Notes: generated by a model not told the origin, from the sequence alone. Positions 1 through 7,401 are shown, numbered from the stretch's first letter. The stretch is 11,626 nt of DNA from DATJQF01 sp035505995 (GCA_035505995.1 DATJQF010000045.1:1-11626), one strand, 5' to 3'. A program made the numbers and translations.

Positions 1-790
1 ACAACAGCAGACCATTTTCATAAAAGTTCAGTTGTCCGGCATCGCGGGTAACGGTCACTCTTCCATAGGGGGTCGTCCGGTCGTAAACCCGTTCCTGGTC
101 CCTGAACATCAGGTTCCCGGTCATATCCCCCAGATCGGCCAGCAGGGGCAGGATGGCCAGGACAACAGCCAGCGGAATGACAACTACCAGGGCTGCCTTC
201 CTGAGGAACCCGAGGCTGAATAAAATGGTACCGGCCAGGTTCAGCCATAAAAGGATCCGAAGGCTCTGGTACGGCTCCATAAACCATAACAGGACAAAGT
301 TCACGATCATCCCGGCCGCCATGCTGCCCAGGGATTCCACCGCATAGGAACGGCCGCCCGGATCATCCTTCACCGTTTCCGACAGGAGGGAAAAAAGCGC
401 GGAAAAAAGGAACCCGTTGATCAGGCAGAAGGGGGCCTGCACCAGCAGCGAAGACCACACGATCTGAACTAATCCCGCCATGCTCCCGTAGGGAAGGACC
501 CAGGCCCGCCAGAAATCCAGCTTCAGGATCATCAGGAGGGGCAGCACGGCAAAAATAAACTGCAGGAACACCAGGAATCCCGCCCGGCCTTTGATCGCCG
601 GATACCATCGTCCGAGAAAGGCTCCCAGCCCGGTCAGCAGCATCCAGTTCGCCAGGACGATACCGATGACAAGCTCATTCCCGTTATAAACGACGAGAAA
701 TTCCCGGAGCAGGTATATCTGGGTGAAAAGCGAGGAAAATCCCAGGATGAATAAATAAAGCCAGACCCCCCGCCGGCTATTGGAAACCAT
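1..790 (-). CDS. Membrane-embedded spermidine-synthase-like protein, 3' end cut by window edge
   Basis: An open frame from ATG at 790 runs to the left edge without a stop, giving 263 residues with the C-terminus missing. The first 220 or so residues are strongly hydrophobic, with about six or seven likely membrane segments (near residues 9-26, 37-60, 71-91, 107-136, 147-170, 176-195 and 198-218). A soluble region then begins: residues 233-263 contain VYDRTTPYGRVTVTR followed by GQLNFYENG. That resembles the beta-rich start of the spermidine synthase (SpeE) fold, which normally precedes a Rossmann domain binding decarboxylated SAM. The Rossmann part lies outside the window, so catalytic residues cannot be checked, and a true aminopropyltransferase activity is only inferred. 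Proteins with an N-terminal membrane domain and a SpeE-like domain are a known bacterial class, many of uncertain substrate. It is divergent from the Memo-AMMECR1 gene across a 37-bp gap. Overlapping frames in this stretch have no family resemblance and I treat them as shadows. Confidence 0.85.
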   Translation of the reverse strand, partial: MVSNSRRGVWLYLFILGFSSLFTQIYLLREFLVVYNGNELVIGIVLANWMLLTGLGAFLGRWYPAIKGRAGFLVFLQFIFAVLPLLMILKLDFWRAWVLPYGSMAGLVQIVWSSLLVQAPFCLINGFLFSALFSLLSETVKDDPGGRSYAVESLGSMAAGMIVNFVLLWFMEPYQSLRILLWLNLAGTILFSLGFLRKAALVVVIPLAVVLAILPLLADLGDMTGNLMFRDQERVYDRTTPYGRVTVTRDAGQLNFYENGLLL

Positions 791-794
791 GTAT

Positions 795-802
795 TAACTT
801 TG
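795..802 (+). promoter_or_regulatory. Candidate -7 element (TAnnTTTG) for the Memo-AMMECR1 gene
   Basis: The bases TAACTTTG match the Bacteroidota sigma-ABfr -7 consensus TAnnTTTG exactly. They lie 25 nt before the ATG at 828, so transcription would start near 808 with a short leader. I see no TTG at the usual -33 distance, so the assignment rests on one element plus its position. It overlaps a facing element on the other strand. Confidence 0.5.
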
Positions 803-812
803 TATAGATAAC

Positions 813-820
813 CAAAGGTA
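813..820 (-). promoter_or_regulatory. Candidate -7 element (TAnnTTTG) for the membrane SpeE-like gene
   Basis: Read on the minus strand the bases are TACCTTTG, an exact match to TAnnTTTG, 22 nt before the ATG at 790. The predicted start of transcription is near 807. No -33 TTG is visible at the expected distance, which would fall inside the divergent gene. Transcripts from this site and from the plus-strand site would start within a few bases of each other, each running across the other's core element. Confidence 0.45.
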
Positions 821-827
821 CGAAATT

Positions 828-2360
828 ATGCACAGGATGATCACCGGATGGGGGCTGTTGCTGCTGCTCCTGCTGGGCTCCCCGGGGTGCAGGTCCCAGG
901 AGAAGCCCCCGTCGACTCCCCGTGTGGACCGCAAGCCTGCCGCGGCAGGAGGATTCTATCCTGCCGATTCTGCCGAACTGAAAGCCACGCTGAAGGACCT
1001 CTTCGCGAAAGCAAAGCCCGCCTCGGTCAAAAACGTGGTTGCGGTCATCTGCCCGCACGCCGGGTACCAGTTCTCGGGAGTGGTGGCGGCCAGCAGCATC
1101 AACCAGGTGGATCCGAACAAGCAATTTGATAATGTCTTCGTGATCGGATCAAGCCATCATGTATACTTCATGGGAGCTTCGGTCTATAACCAGGGGGATT
1201 ATGTCACCCCGCTGGGAAAAGTGCCGGTCAACATCGAGCTGGCCGATCAGCTGATCAGGGACAACCCCGTCTTCAGCTACCGGCCGGATGCCGATCTCAA
1301 CGAACACTGCGTGGAAGTCGAGGTGCCCTTCCTGCAGTATTACCTGAAAAAGCCGTTCCGGCTGGTGCCGGTCGTGCTGGGCACGCAATCGGACCAGACC
1401 TGCAAAAAGATCGCGGCCGCCCTGAAGCCTTATTTCAACGGGAAGAACCTTTTCGTCTTCAGCACCGATTTTTCCCATTATCCTTCCTATGAAGACGCGA
1501 AAAAAGTGGACAAGAAGACCTGCGACGCCGTGCTCACGAAATCGGCTGATAACCTGATGGCGGTCCTCAAGTCGAATGCCAACGACAATATCCCGAACCT
1601 GGCCACCAGCATGTGCGGCTGGACCTCCATCCTGACGCTGATGTACCTCGTCGGCAACGATCCCACGAAGTCGATGGTCCCCGTGTATTACCTTAATTCA
1701 GGGGATTCTCCGGCCGGCGACAAATCGCAGGTGGTAGGATACTGGTCGATCGCGGTCACAGAAAACGATAAAACAACTTCCTCCAGCGAATTCAATTTTA
1801 CCATGGATGAAAAAAAGGAATTATTAAAAATTGCCCGGGAGACCATTGAAAAATACATCCGGGACCAGAAAGTCCCCGCGATCGATGCGACGAATTTCAC
1901 GGATAACCTGAAGATGCAGGCCGGGGCTTTTGTCACGCTGAAAGAGAACGGAGAGCTCAGGGGATGCATCGGGCGGTTCACCTCTGACGAGCCTTTGTAC
2001 AAGTTGATCCAGGAGATGGCCGTTGCCTCTTCCACCGAAGACACCCGGTTTTCACCGGTGACGGCAGCGGAGATCCCCAAGCTCCGGATCGAGATCTCCG
2101 TCCTTTCGCCGATGAAAAAGATCTCCTCCCCCGATGAGATCGAGCTGGGAAAGCACGGTATTTACATCAAGAAGGGTTACTTCGGGGGGACCTTCCTCCC
2201 GCAGGTGGCCACGGAGACCGGGTGGACCAAAGAGGAATTCCTCGGACATTGCGCACGCGACAAGGCAGGGATCGGTTGGGACGGATGGAAGACTGCCGAT
2301 ATTTATATCTACGAGGCAGCCGTTTTCTCGGAGGAAGAGGTCAACGCCCGCAAAGAATAG
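828..2360 (+). CDS. Lipoprotein with fused Memo and AMMECR1 domains (AmmeMemoRadiSam proteins B and A)
   Basis: This 510-residue protein begins with a lipoprotein signal: a short basic start, a seven-leucine core (residues 10-16) and a lipobox-like SPGC with the acceptor Cys at 21, so export and lipid anchoring are predicted. The start could be M1 or M4; both keep the signal. Residues about 36-312 are a Memo (MEMO1/YgiQ-neighbour, 'protein B') domain: KPAAAGGFYPAD, PHAGYQFSG (H77), GSSHH (H110/H111), NEHCVEVEVPF (H160), STDFSHY (D214, H217) and MCGW (C263). H77, one of H110/H111 and C263 correspond to the metal-binding His-His-Cys set of human MEMO1. Residues about 322-505 are an AMMECR1 ('protein A') domain with the signature LRGCIG (378-382 area). 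In many prokaryotes these two domains occur with a radical SAM enzyme whose joint role is not settled; no such gene is in this window. The Ser/Thr-rich linker near 316-320 joins the domains. The 3' end overlaps the convergent AddB-like gene by 20 bp. Confidence 0.93.
   Translation: MHRMITGWGLLLLLLLGSPGCRSQEKPPSTPRVDRKPAAAGGFYPADSAELKATLKDLFAKAKPASVKNVVAVICPHAGYQFSGVVAASSINQVDPNKQFDNVFVIGSSHHVYFMGASVYNQGDYVTPLGKVPVNIELADQLIRDNPVFSYRPDADLNEHCVEVEVPFLQYYLKKPFRLVPVVLGTQSDQTCKKIAAALKPYFNGKNLFVFSTDFSHYPSYEDAKKVDKKTCDAVLTKSADNLMAVLKSNANDNIPNLATSMCGWTSILTLMYLVGNDPTKSMVPVYYLNSGDSPAGDKSQVVGYWSIAVTENDKTTSSSEFNFTMDEKKELLKIARETIEKYIRDQKVPAIDATNFTDNLKMQAGAFVTLKENGELRGCIGRFTSDEPLYKLIQEMAVASSTEDTRFSPVTAAEIPKLRIEISVLSPMKKISSPDEIELGKHGIYIKKGYFGGTFLPQVATETGWTKEEFLGHCARDKAGIGWDGWKTADIYIYEAAVFSEEEVNARKE
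2341..2360. other. Tail-to-tail coding overlap of two convergent genes
   Basis: The plus-strand Memo-AMMECR1 gene stops with TAG at 2358-2360, and the minus-strand AddB-like gene stops with TGA at 2343-2341, so 20 bp are coding on both strands. The overlap encodes the last iron-sulfur cysteine of the AddB-like protein (codon at 2352-2350). I see no hairpin plus T-tract here, so any terminator must lie inside the opposite gene. Confidence 0.9.
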
Positions 2361-5235
2361 CCAGGCTGCAGTTCCGGCATCGTTCCGGGTCGGCGGTCTG
2401 GCTGAAAGGCGTCGAAAGATCGAACAGCTCTTCCAGGATTTTCATCAGCATTTTTTCGAACTCCCCGAGGTCTTCCGGGCGGATCTCCCCGGCGGAGGAA
2501 CCTCCCGGCACCTCCACCGTAATCCTGCCTTCGCTGATCCTCCGCAGGGAAATAATGGCCGGAAGGATGGTTTCCTCCTCCTCCAGGTTCAGTTGCTCTT
2601 TCAGGAGCCAGGCGTAGGTCAGCAGCTGGAAACTCTTATCCAGGGAAGGATCCGAAACAAGGTCGTCCCAGTCCGCGATCTTTAGCTCATTCCGGTCGGC
2701 CTTGCCGGTCTTGTAATCGATAATGACCCAGCGGCGGCCTTCTTTGTCGATGCGGTCGGGAAAGCCTCTCAGGTGCACTTCGAGGGCTTGCTCTCCGTGA
2801 TTCACGGTCCGGTGCGACGACAGCGGGCGCTCCAGGAATTTAACGGTCCACTTCACCCTCTCTCCGGCCAGCGATTCCGCCCGGCTTATCTCGGATTCCA
2901 GGAACTTCCGCACCATGATCCTGGCGACTTTTACCAGCAGCAGGTTTTTCCCGTAGGTCAGGTCCCTTCCTTTCACGATATCTCCGAATGCCTCATCCAC
3001 GGCCGCATCTGCAAGGGGGAGCCAGGAGCGCAGGGTTTTCGGATCGAGGCTTCCGCTCAGGGCCGGCTCATAGAGCCGGTGCAATGCCCCGTGCACCACC
3101 TGGCCCATCGTCCGCGGGTCCATCGCCTCCTCCAGGTCTTCCGGCTCCTGTATTCCCAGGAGATCCTGGAAATAGAAAGCCAGCGGGCACTGCCGGTAAC
3201 GGTTGAGGGGGGTAGGTCCGATCCCCTGCCTGGCCTTTTCCATCAGGAGGTTCAGCACCTCGCCCGTTTTGGGCACGGTGATCTCCACCGGCTCCGGATG
3301 CGGGACCGGAGCCGAGCTTAAGAGGGATTCCCGGTACCGGACGGCAGGATTATACCCGGGCAGTTCCATCGAGACCTGCCGGACGAAACGGCTCATCTCC
3401 CCGCCTCCGAGCTCATCCGGTTCCGTATTATAAAGGATGTAAACCTGCTCCGCCCGCTGGATCATCCGGTAAAAATGATAGCCATACACCGAGTTCCGCT
3501 GATGATAGGTGGGCAGGCGGAAAGTCCTCCTGATATCATAGGGAATGAAAGAGGAGGCTGTTTTACCGGTCGGAAGGAGATCTTCGTTCGCAGACAGCAG
3601 GATCACGGTATGGAAATCGAGCGTCCGGCTTTCCAGCATGCCCATTACCTGCATCCCTTTCAACGGCTCCCCGTAAAACGGAAGGGACTCCGATTCCGCC
3701 ATGCGGGCGAAGAGGGCATGAAAGGTCCGGATATCCCCGATGGAGCCATACTGTGCCGCCAGGGTTGAAAGCCGGTTCAGGACCAGCGAAAAAGCGTACA
3801 CATATTCCAGGAACATCCGGTCCCGGTTCCTCTCCTCTTCGCCTGACCCCGGGTTCCGGGTGGTCAGGGCATCCCGCAGGAATCCCAGGACTTTCTGCAG
3901 GCATTCCAGCGCATCCGGGATCCCGTTCCAGGGATGGAACACTTCCTGGAGAAATCCGGTCCCCCCGGAAAAGAGCCCGCCGACCCCGATGCTGATCTCA
4001 TCCCCGCTGATAAAGATCCTGCCGGAACTTTTCAGGGAACTCACCAGTTCATCCAGGACAAACTGGTTGCCTTGCGACCGGTCCATGGTGATCCAGCGGA
4101 TCCAGGGGTGGGATAACAGCGTGAATACATCCCGGAAATAGAAGCGGGATCTTCCGCCGGTCCGCGCCGCAGAAAAACGCTCGGTATTTTCATGCATCCG
4201 GAATATCGCATCCAGGAAACCGAAGAGCGGGGTCAGCTTCAGGGGATACCCCATCGTGATGTTGAGGGAGGAGATGCCGGCAGGAAGGGAATTGAGCAGG
4301 GGCATCAGCAGTTGCTCATCGAGCAGGATCACCGCGATCTCCTCCGGGGCGATCTTATTCTCCAGGCATTTCCCGATCAGGCTTCCGCAATATTTTGCCT
4401 GGCCCACATGATAAGGGACACCGGTTACGGATATCGTTTTGGGAAGGTCGGCAAACGACCGGTCGGTCCAACGGAAATCCTTTCCCGGCCATTTTCTTTT
4501 CCACCTTCGCAGGAAATCCCCTGCCTCCTGCTGAGGATTTTCCAGGTAATATTCGTCCGCGTCCCAGAGCCATTCCGCCTTGCCGGCGGAGATCAACACG
4601 TCGGCGATCCTCTCTTCTGCGGCGGTCATCGCATTCAGGCCTGCAAACACGATCTTTTTCCAGGGCAGGGAGCCGGCCTGCTCCTCTATATATCCGGCAG
4701 CTGTCCGGTAGATCAGTCCGGGATATCCCATCCCGGCCGCCCGCAGCCGTTTCCCCAGCTGTGCGTGGTATTGCTGCAGCGATGCAAAGAAGTCCAGGTA
4801 GTTCTTCTCAAAATCGGTCAGCGGATTTCCTTCAGGATTCCAGACCGCCATGGATTTCGACTCGGAAAGATACCGGAACAGGTGAGCCGGGTCCACCAGG
4901 TAGCTGTCCACATCGTTGAAATCCTGGATCAGCTGCTGTCCCCAGCCGATGAACTCCGAGAAGGGCCCGGCTTTTTCTTTTTCCACAGACCGGTACACTT
5001 CAAAAAGCTCGAACAGGAGGCGCGTATTGTCGCACAGCGTCATCCCGGACAGCCGGAGGATAAAATCCTCCACGGCGAAGATCTCCGGCGCCCAGGTCGC
5101 TTTCCCGGCCAGCTTCCCCAGGTACTTTTTCAGGAAAAGCCCTCCCCTGCGGCTGGGCAGCACGATGCAGACGGCAGGAAGATCCGCCCCATAGGTTTCA
5201 ACCAGATGCCGTGCCGTTCTCTCCAGGAATTTCAT
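2341..5235 (-). CDS. addB: AddB-like PD-(D/E)XK nuclease subunit with Fe-S cluster
   Basis: This 964-residue protein fits the AddB-type subunit of an AddAB helicase-nuclease, which resects DNA double-strand breaks to prepare RecA-dependent repair. The N-terminal part (1-650) is an inactivated helicase-like scaffold: at the P-loop position it has VLPSRRGGLFLKKYL (about 25-39) with no GKT, so ATP hydrolysis here is unlikely. The C-terminal part (about 672-964) is a RecB-family nuclease: H715 in GQVVHGALH, D827 in RGFPDRID, and IIDYKTGK with D840 and K842, followed by Q870 in FQLLTYAW. Four cysteines fit the AddB iron-sulfur cluster: C683 (RYRQCPLAF) before the nuclease motifs, and C953, C956 and C962 at the very end, with the C-x2-C-x5-C spacing seen in Bacillus AddB. 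The ATG at 5235 overlaps the stop of the upstream nucleotidyltransferase in an ATGA arrangement, suggesting translational coupling; a GGGGAAA stretch lies a little upstream. Divergence from Firmicute AddB is large, so the symbol is by architecture. Confidence 0.88.
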   Translation of the reverse strand: MKFLERTARHLVETYGADLPAVCIVLPSRRGGLFLKKYLGKLAGKATWAPEIFAVEDFILRLSGMTLCDNTRLLFELFEVYRSVEKEKAGPFSEFIGWGQQLIQDFNDVDSYLVDPAHLFRYLSESKSMAVWNPEGNPLTDFEKNYLDFFASLQQYHAQLGKRLRAAGMGYPGLIYRTAAGYIEEQAGSLPWKKIVFAGLNAMTAAEERIADVLISAGKAEWLWDADEYYLENPQQEAGDFLRRWKRKWPGKDFRWTDRSFADLPKTISVTGVPYHVGQAKYCGSLIGKCLENKIAPEEIAVILLDEQLLMPLLNSLPAGISSLNITMGYPLKLTPLFGFLDAIFRMHENTERFSAARTGGRSRFYFRDVFTLLSHPWIRWITMDRSQGNQFVLDELVSSLKSSGRIFISGDEISIGVGGLFSGGTGFLQEVFHPWNGIPDALECLQKVLGFLRDALTTRNPGSGEEERNRDRMFLEYVYAFSLVLNRLSTLAAQYGSIGDIRTFHALFARMAESESLPFYGEPLKGMQVMGMLESRTLDFHTVILLSANEDLLPTGKTASSFIPYDIRRTFRLPTYHQRNSVYGYHFYRMIQRAEQVYILYNTEPDELGGGEMSRFVRQVSMELPGYNPAVRYRESLLSSAPVPHPEPVEITVPKTGEVLNLLMEKARQGIGPTPLNRYRQCPLAFYFQDLLGIQEPEDLEEAMDPRTMGQVVHGALHRLYEPALSGSLDPKTLRSWLPLADAAVDEAFGDIVKGRDLTYGKNLLLVKVARIMVRKFLESEISRAESLAGERVKWTVKFLERPLSSHRTVNHGEQALEVHLRGFPDRIDKEGRRWVIIDYKTGKADRNELKIADWDDLVSDPSLDKSFQLLTYAWLLKEQLNLEEEETILPAIISLRRISEGRITVEVPGGSSAGEIRPEDLGEFEKMLMKILEELFDLSTPFSQTADPERCRNCSLAILCGR

Positions 5236-5927
5236 GACCGTGGTTTCCCCGCATCTTCCCAGCGGGATTCATTTTCTTCATATCCCAGGATCCGGTGATC
5301 CCGGGCCAGCCTCAGGTACATCCCCGTCAGTGCGAATTTTCCTTCCTCCGTCACCAGGGGGAAGATCTCCGGACTGATCACCTGGATCCCGCTGAAGGCC
5401 AGGGGAACCAGGTTGTCCGCAGTTTCCGAACAAAAGATCTTTTCCCCGGTTTGCCGGTTCTCCCATCCGCAGAGCCTGTGATCCGGCTTCCTGAACAACA
5501 GGTACCGCGAGGTTTCCCTCCTGCGGACCGCCAGGGTAGCCAGCGCCCGGTTCTTCCGGTGTGACTCTGCCAGCAGATGCAGGTCCAGGCCGGAGATCAC
5601 ATCCACATTCCTGACCAGGAAGGGCTCGTCGCCTGCAAAGAACCAGGAGGCCTTTTTCAGCCCTCCCCCGGTATCGAGTAACGCGTCAGATTCATCCGAA
5701 AGGGTGATCTTCAGGCCGAAATCGTGATGCTCATCCAGGAAGCTCCTGATCTGTCCTCCCAGGTGATGGATGTTGATGATCACCTCCCGGATGCCATACT
5801 CCTCCAGGTGCCGGAGGGAGTGCTCCAGCAGGGTCTTTCCCTCCACGGTCACCAATGCCTTGGGAAGGGTCTCCGTCAGCGGGCGAAGCCGCGTTCCCAG
5901 TCCGGCGGCAAGGATCATCGCTTTCAT
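5232..5927 (-). CDS. MurU-like sugar-1-phosphate nucleotidyltransferase
   Basis: This is a 231-residue cytoplasmic enzyme of the RmlA/GlmU-type nucleotidyltransferase family, about the length of N-acetylmuramate-1-phosphate uridylyltransferase (MurU). Visible motifs are the nucleotide-binding LAAGLGTRLRPLT (6-18), PKA with K23, the sugar-site DTGGGL (86-91), RNVDV with metal-binding D110, and a closing WEDAGKP (223-229) in place of the usual second metal-binding D-x-G-T-P segment. It lacks the left-handed beta-helix of GlmU and the long C-terminus of RmlA-like regulators. The next gene upstream, 7 nt away, encodes an AmgK-type kinase; AmgK plus MurU is a known route that turns recycled MurNAc into UDP-MurNAc, so that is the likeliest role. 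Other hexose-1-phosphates (for example in a heptose or mannose pathway) cannot be excluded from sequence alone. The start at 5927 has a GGAA just upstream. The stop overlaps the start of the AddB-like gene by 4 nt. Confidence 0.85.
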   Translation of the reverse strand: MKAMILAAGLGTRLRPLTETLPKALVTVEGKTLLEHSLRHLEEYGIREVIINIHHLGGQIRSFLDEHHDFGLKITLSDESDALLDTGGGLKKASWFFAGDEPFLVRNVDVISGLDLHLLAESHRKNRALATLAVRRRETSRYLLFRKPDHRLCGWENRQTGEKIFCSETADNLVPLAFSGIQVISPEIFPLVTEEGKFALTGMYLRLARDHRILGYEENESRWEDAGKPRS

Positions 5928-5934
5928 CGTTCCG

Positions 5935-7374
5935 CTAGCTCTGTTTCTTTATTTTATCCAGCTCCGTATGAATGATCCGGAGCGTCACCCCGAACTTTTC
6001 CTTCAGGTGCCGGGCCAGTTCCTCCGCGCAGTAAACCGAACGGTGCCTTCCTCCCGTGCATCCGAAACTGACCATCAGGCTGCCAAAACCCCGGTCCAGG
6101 TATGTGGATACACTTTGCTCCGTAAGTGAAAAAACCGCTGCCAGGAACTCGTCAACGGCAGGTTCTTTTCTCAGGAATTCGATCACTTCCCGGTCTTTGC
6201 CCGTCTTCTCCTGGAATTCTTCCAATCTGCCCGGATTCGGCAGCGCCCGGCAGTCGAACACGAATCCTCCCCCGTTCCCCGCTTCATCCGACGGAATGCG
6301 ATCACGGTAGGAGAAGCTGTACAGGCTCACCGTGAGCTTTCCTTCGGGCCGGGTGATCCTCCGGAGGGCGGCAGACCCGGTCATGTATTCCAGGACGGAT
6401 GTCAGGGCCGGCAACTCTGAAGGAACTCTCCCTTTTTGCAGTAAATATTCCAGGTTCTCAACCGCATAAGGGATGCTTTGGAGGAAATGCGGCTTGTTCT
6501 CGTAGTAGCCCCTGAAACCGTAAGCTCCCAGCGCCTGGAAGATCCGGATCAGGACGAAGCCGTAGTAGCTGTCCATAAATTGCGCTTTATCCACTGGGGT
6601 CGTCCGGGCCAGCTCGTCCAGGTAGAATGCCAGCAGCACCTCCCGGATCCCTTCCGGGATATCCGCTTTCGCATCATACAGCAGCGAAGCGATGTCGTAC
6701 TGGAACGCCCCCCTTCTTCCGCCCTGGTAATCGATAAAGAACGGCTCGTCCTCCACCAGCATGATGTTCCTGGACTGGAAATCCCGGTACAGGAAACCCT
6801 GGCCGGGCTGTCCCGACAACAGATCCGCCAGCTTCTGAAAATCATTCTCCAGGCGCTGCTCATCGAACGGGATCTTCGCCAGCTTGAGAAAATAATATTT
6901 AAAATAGCTGAGATCCCAAAGCATGGATTGGCGGTCGAAAGAGGCTCTCGGATAGCAGGCGCCATAATCCAGCCCGATCCCTCCCTTCACCTGAAAGGCG
7001 GGTAGCCAGGAGATGACTTTCTTATAGACGCCGACGGCTTCAGCCGGGAATATCCCGGGAGACTTGCGGAGGTCGGTCAGCCGGCCGAACAGCGTTACAT
7101 CGCCCAAGTCCGAGAGAAGATAGCATTTTCCGGCTTCGCCGGTCGCATACAGCCGGGGAACAGGCAGTTTCAGCTCCAGGAAATGGCGGGTGAAGGTGAG
7201 GAAGGCATGGTTTTCCCTGAGGTCGTCATTTATCACCCCGATGGCCCTTTTCTTCTTCCCGGTGATCCGGTAATACTTCCTCCAGGAACCGGTCCCCGCC
7301 AGCATCACGCAGGCAGCCGCCTTCTCCCCCGACCATTTCTCATACAGTCCGATAAGATCTTTCTCCGTCGTCAT
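5935..7374 (-). CDS. AmgK-type sugar kinase fused to RapZ C-terminal domain
   Basis: Residue numbers here count from ATG 7374, giving 479 residues. Residues about 1-320 form an aminoglycoside-phosphotransferase-like kinase of AmgK type: GTGSWRKYYRI as the nucleotide loop (27-37), LSDLGDVTLF (about 87-96), the catalytic loop YRDFQSRN (196-203, with D198 and N203) and the metal site FIDYQGGRRG (D215). The usual His of the H-x-D Brenner motif is Tyr. AmgK phosphorylates MurNAc or GlcNAc at the anomeric carbon, feeding MurU, whose likely gene follows 7 nt downstream. Residues about 345-475 match the C-terminal domain of RapZ: FVFDCRALPNP (371-381) and GCTGGRHRS (438-446). In E. coli this domain binds glucosamine-6-phosphate and controls GlmS synthesis through small RNAs. 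The N-terminal RapZ ATPase domain is absent. An in-frame TTG at 7395 would add seven residues with a repeat-like sequence; I prefer the ATG. No Shine-Dalgarno is visible, and the gene starts 27 nt after the AddA-like stop. Substrate and sensing role are inferred. Confidence 0.87.
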   Translation of the reverse strand: MTTEKDLIGLYEKWSGEKAAACVMLAGTGSWRKYYRITGKKKRAIGVINDDLRENHAFLTFTRHFLELKLPVPRLYATGEAGKCYLLSDLGDVTLFGRLTDLRKSPGIFPAEAVGVYKKVISWLPAFQVKGGIGLDYGACYPRASFDRQSMLWDLSYFKYYFLKLAKIPFDEQRLENDFQKLADLLSGQPGQGFLYRDFQSRNIMLVEDEPFFIDYQGGRRGAFQYDIASLLYDAKADIPEGIREVLLAFYLDELARTTPVDKAQFMDSYYGFVLIRIFQALGAYGFRGYYENKPHFLQSIPYAVENLEYLLQKGRVPSELPALTSVLEYMTGSAALRRITRPEGKLTVSLYSFSYRDRIPSDEAGNGGGFVFDCRALPNPGRLEEFQEKTGKDREVIEFLRKEPAVDEFLAAVFSLTEQSVSTYLDRGFGSLMVSFGCTGGRHRSVYCAEELARHLKEKFGVTLRIIHTELDKIKKQS

Positions 7375-7387
7375 TCGTCGTTCGTCG
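7374..7387. repeat. Perfect tandem 7-mer at the kinase start
   Basis: The bases ttcgtcg occur twice in direct succession, and related cgtcg copies continue on the left into the first codons of the kinase. On the minus strand this reads as CGACGAA twice immediately before the ATG at 7374. It occupies the place where a ribosome binding site would be expected and may be simple-sequence expansion. Confidence 0.8.
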
Positions 7388-7401
7388 TTTATCAATCGTA
7401 C

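Noticed and set aside
4192..5298. 368-residue plus-strand open frame
   Set aside because: Antisense shadow of the AddB-like gene with low-complexity, motif-free translation.
7374..7395. TTG start giving a 486-residue kinase
   Set aside because: The seven extra residues come from a tandem repeat and there is an ATG directly after it, so the shorter form is more likely.
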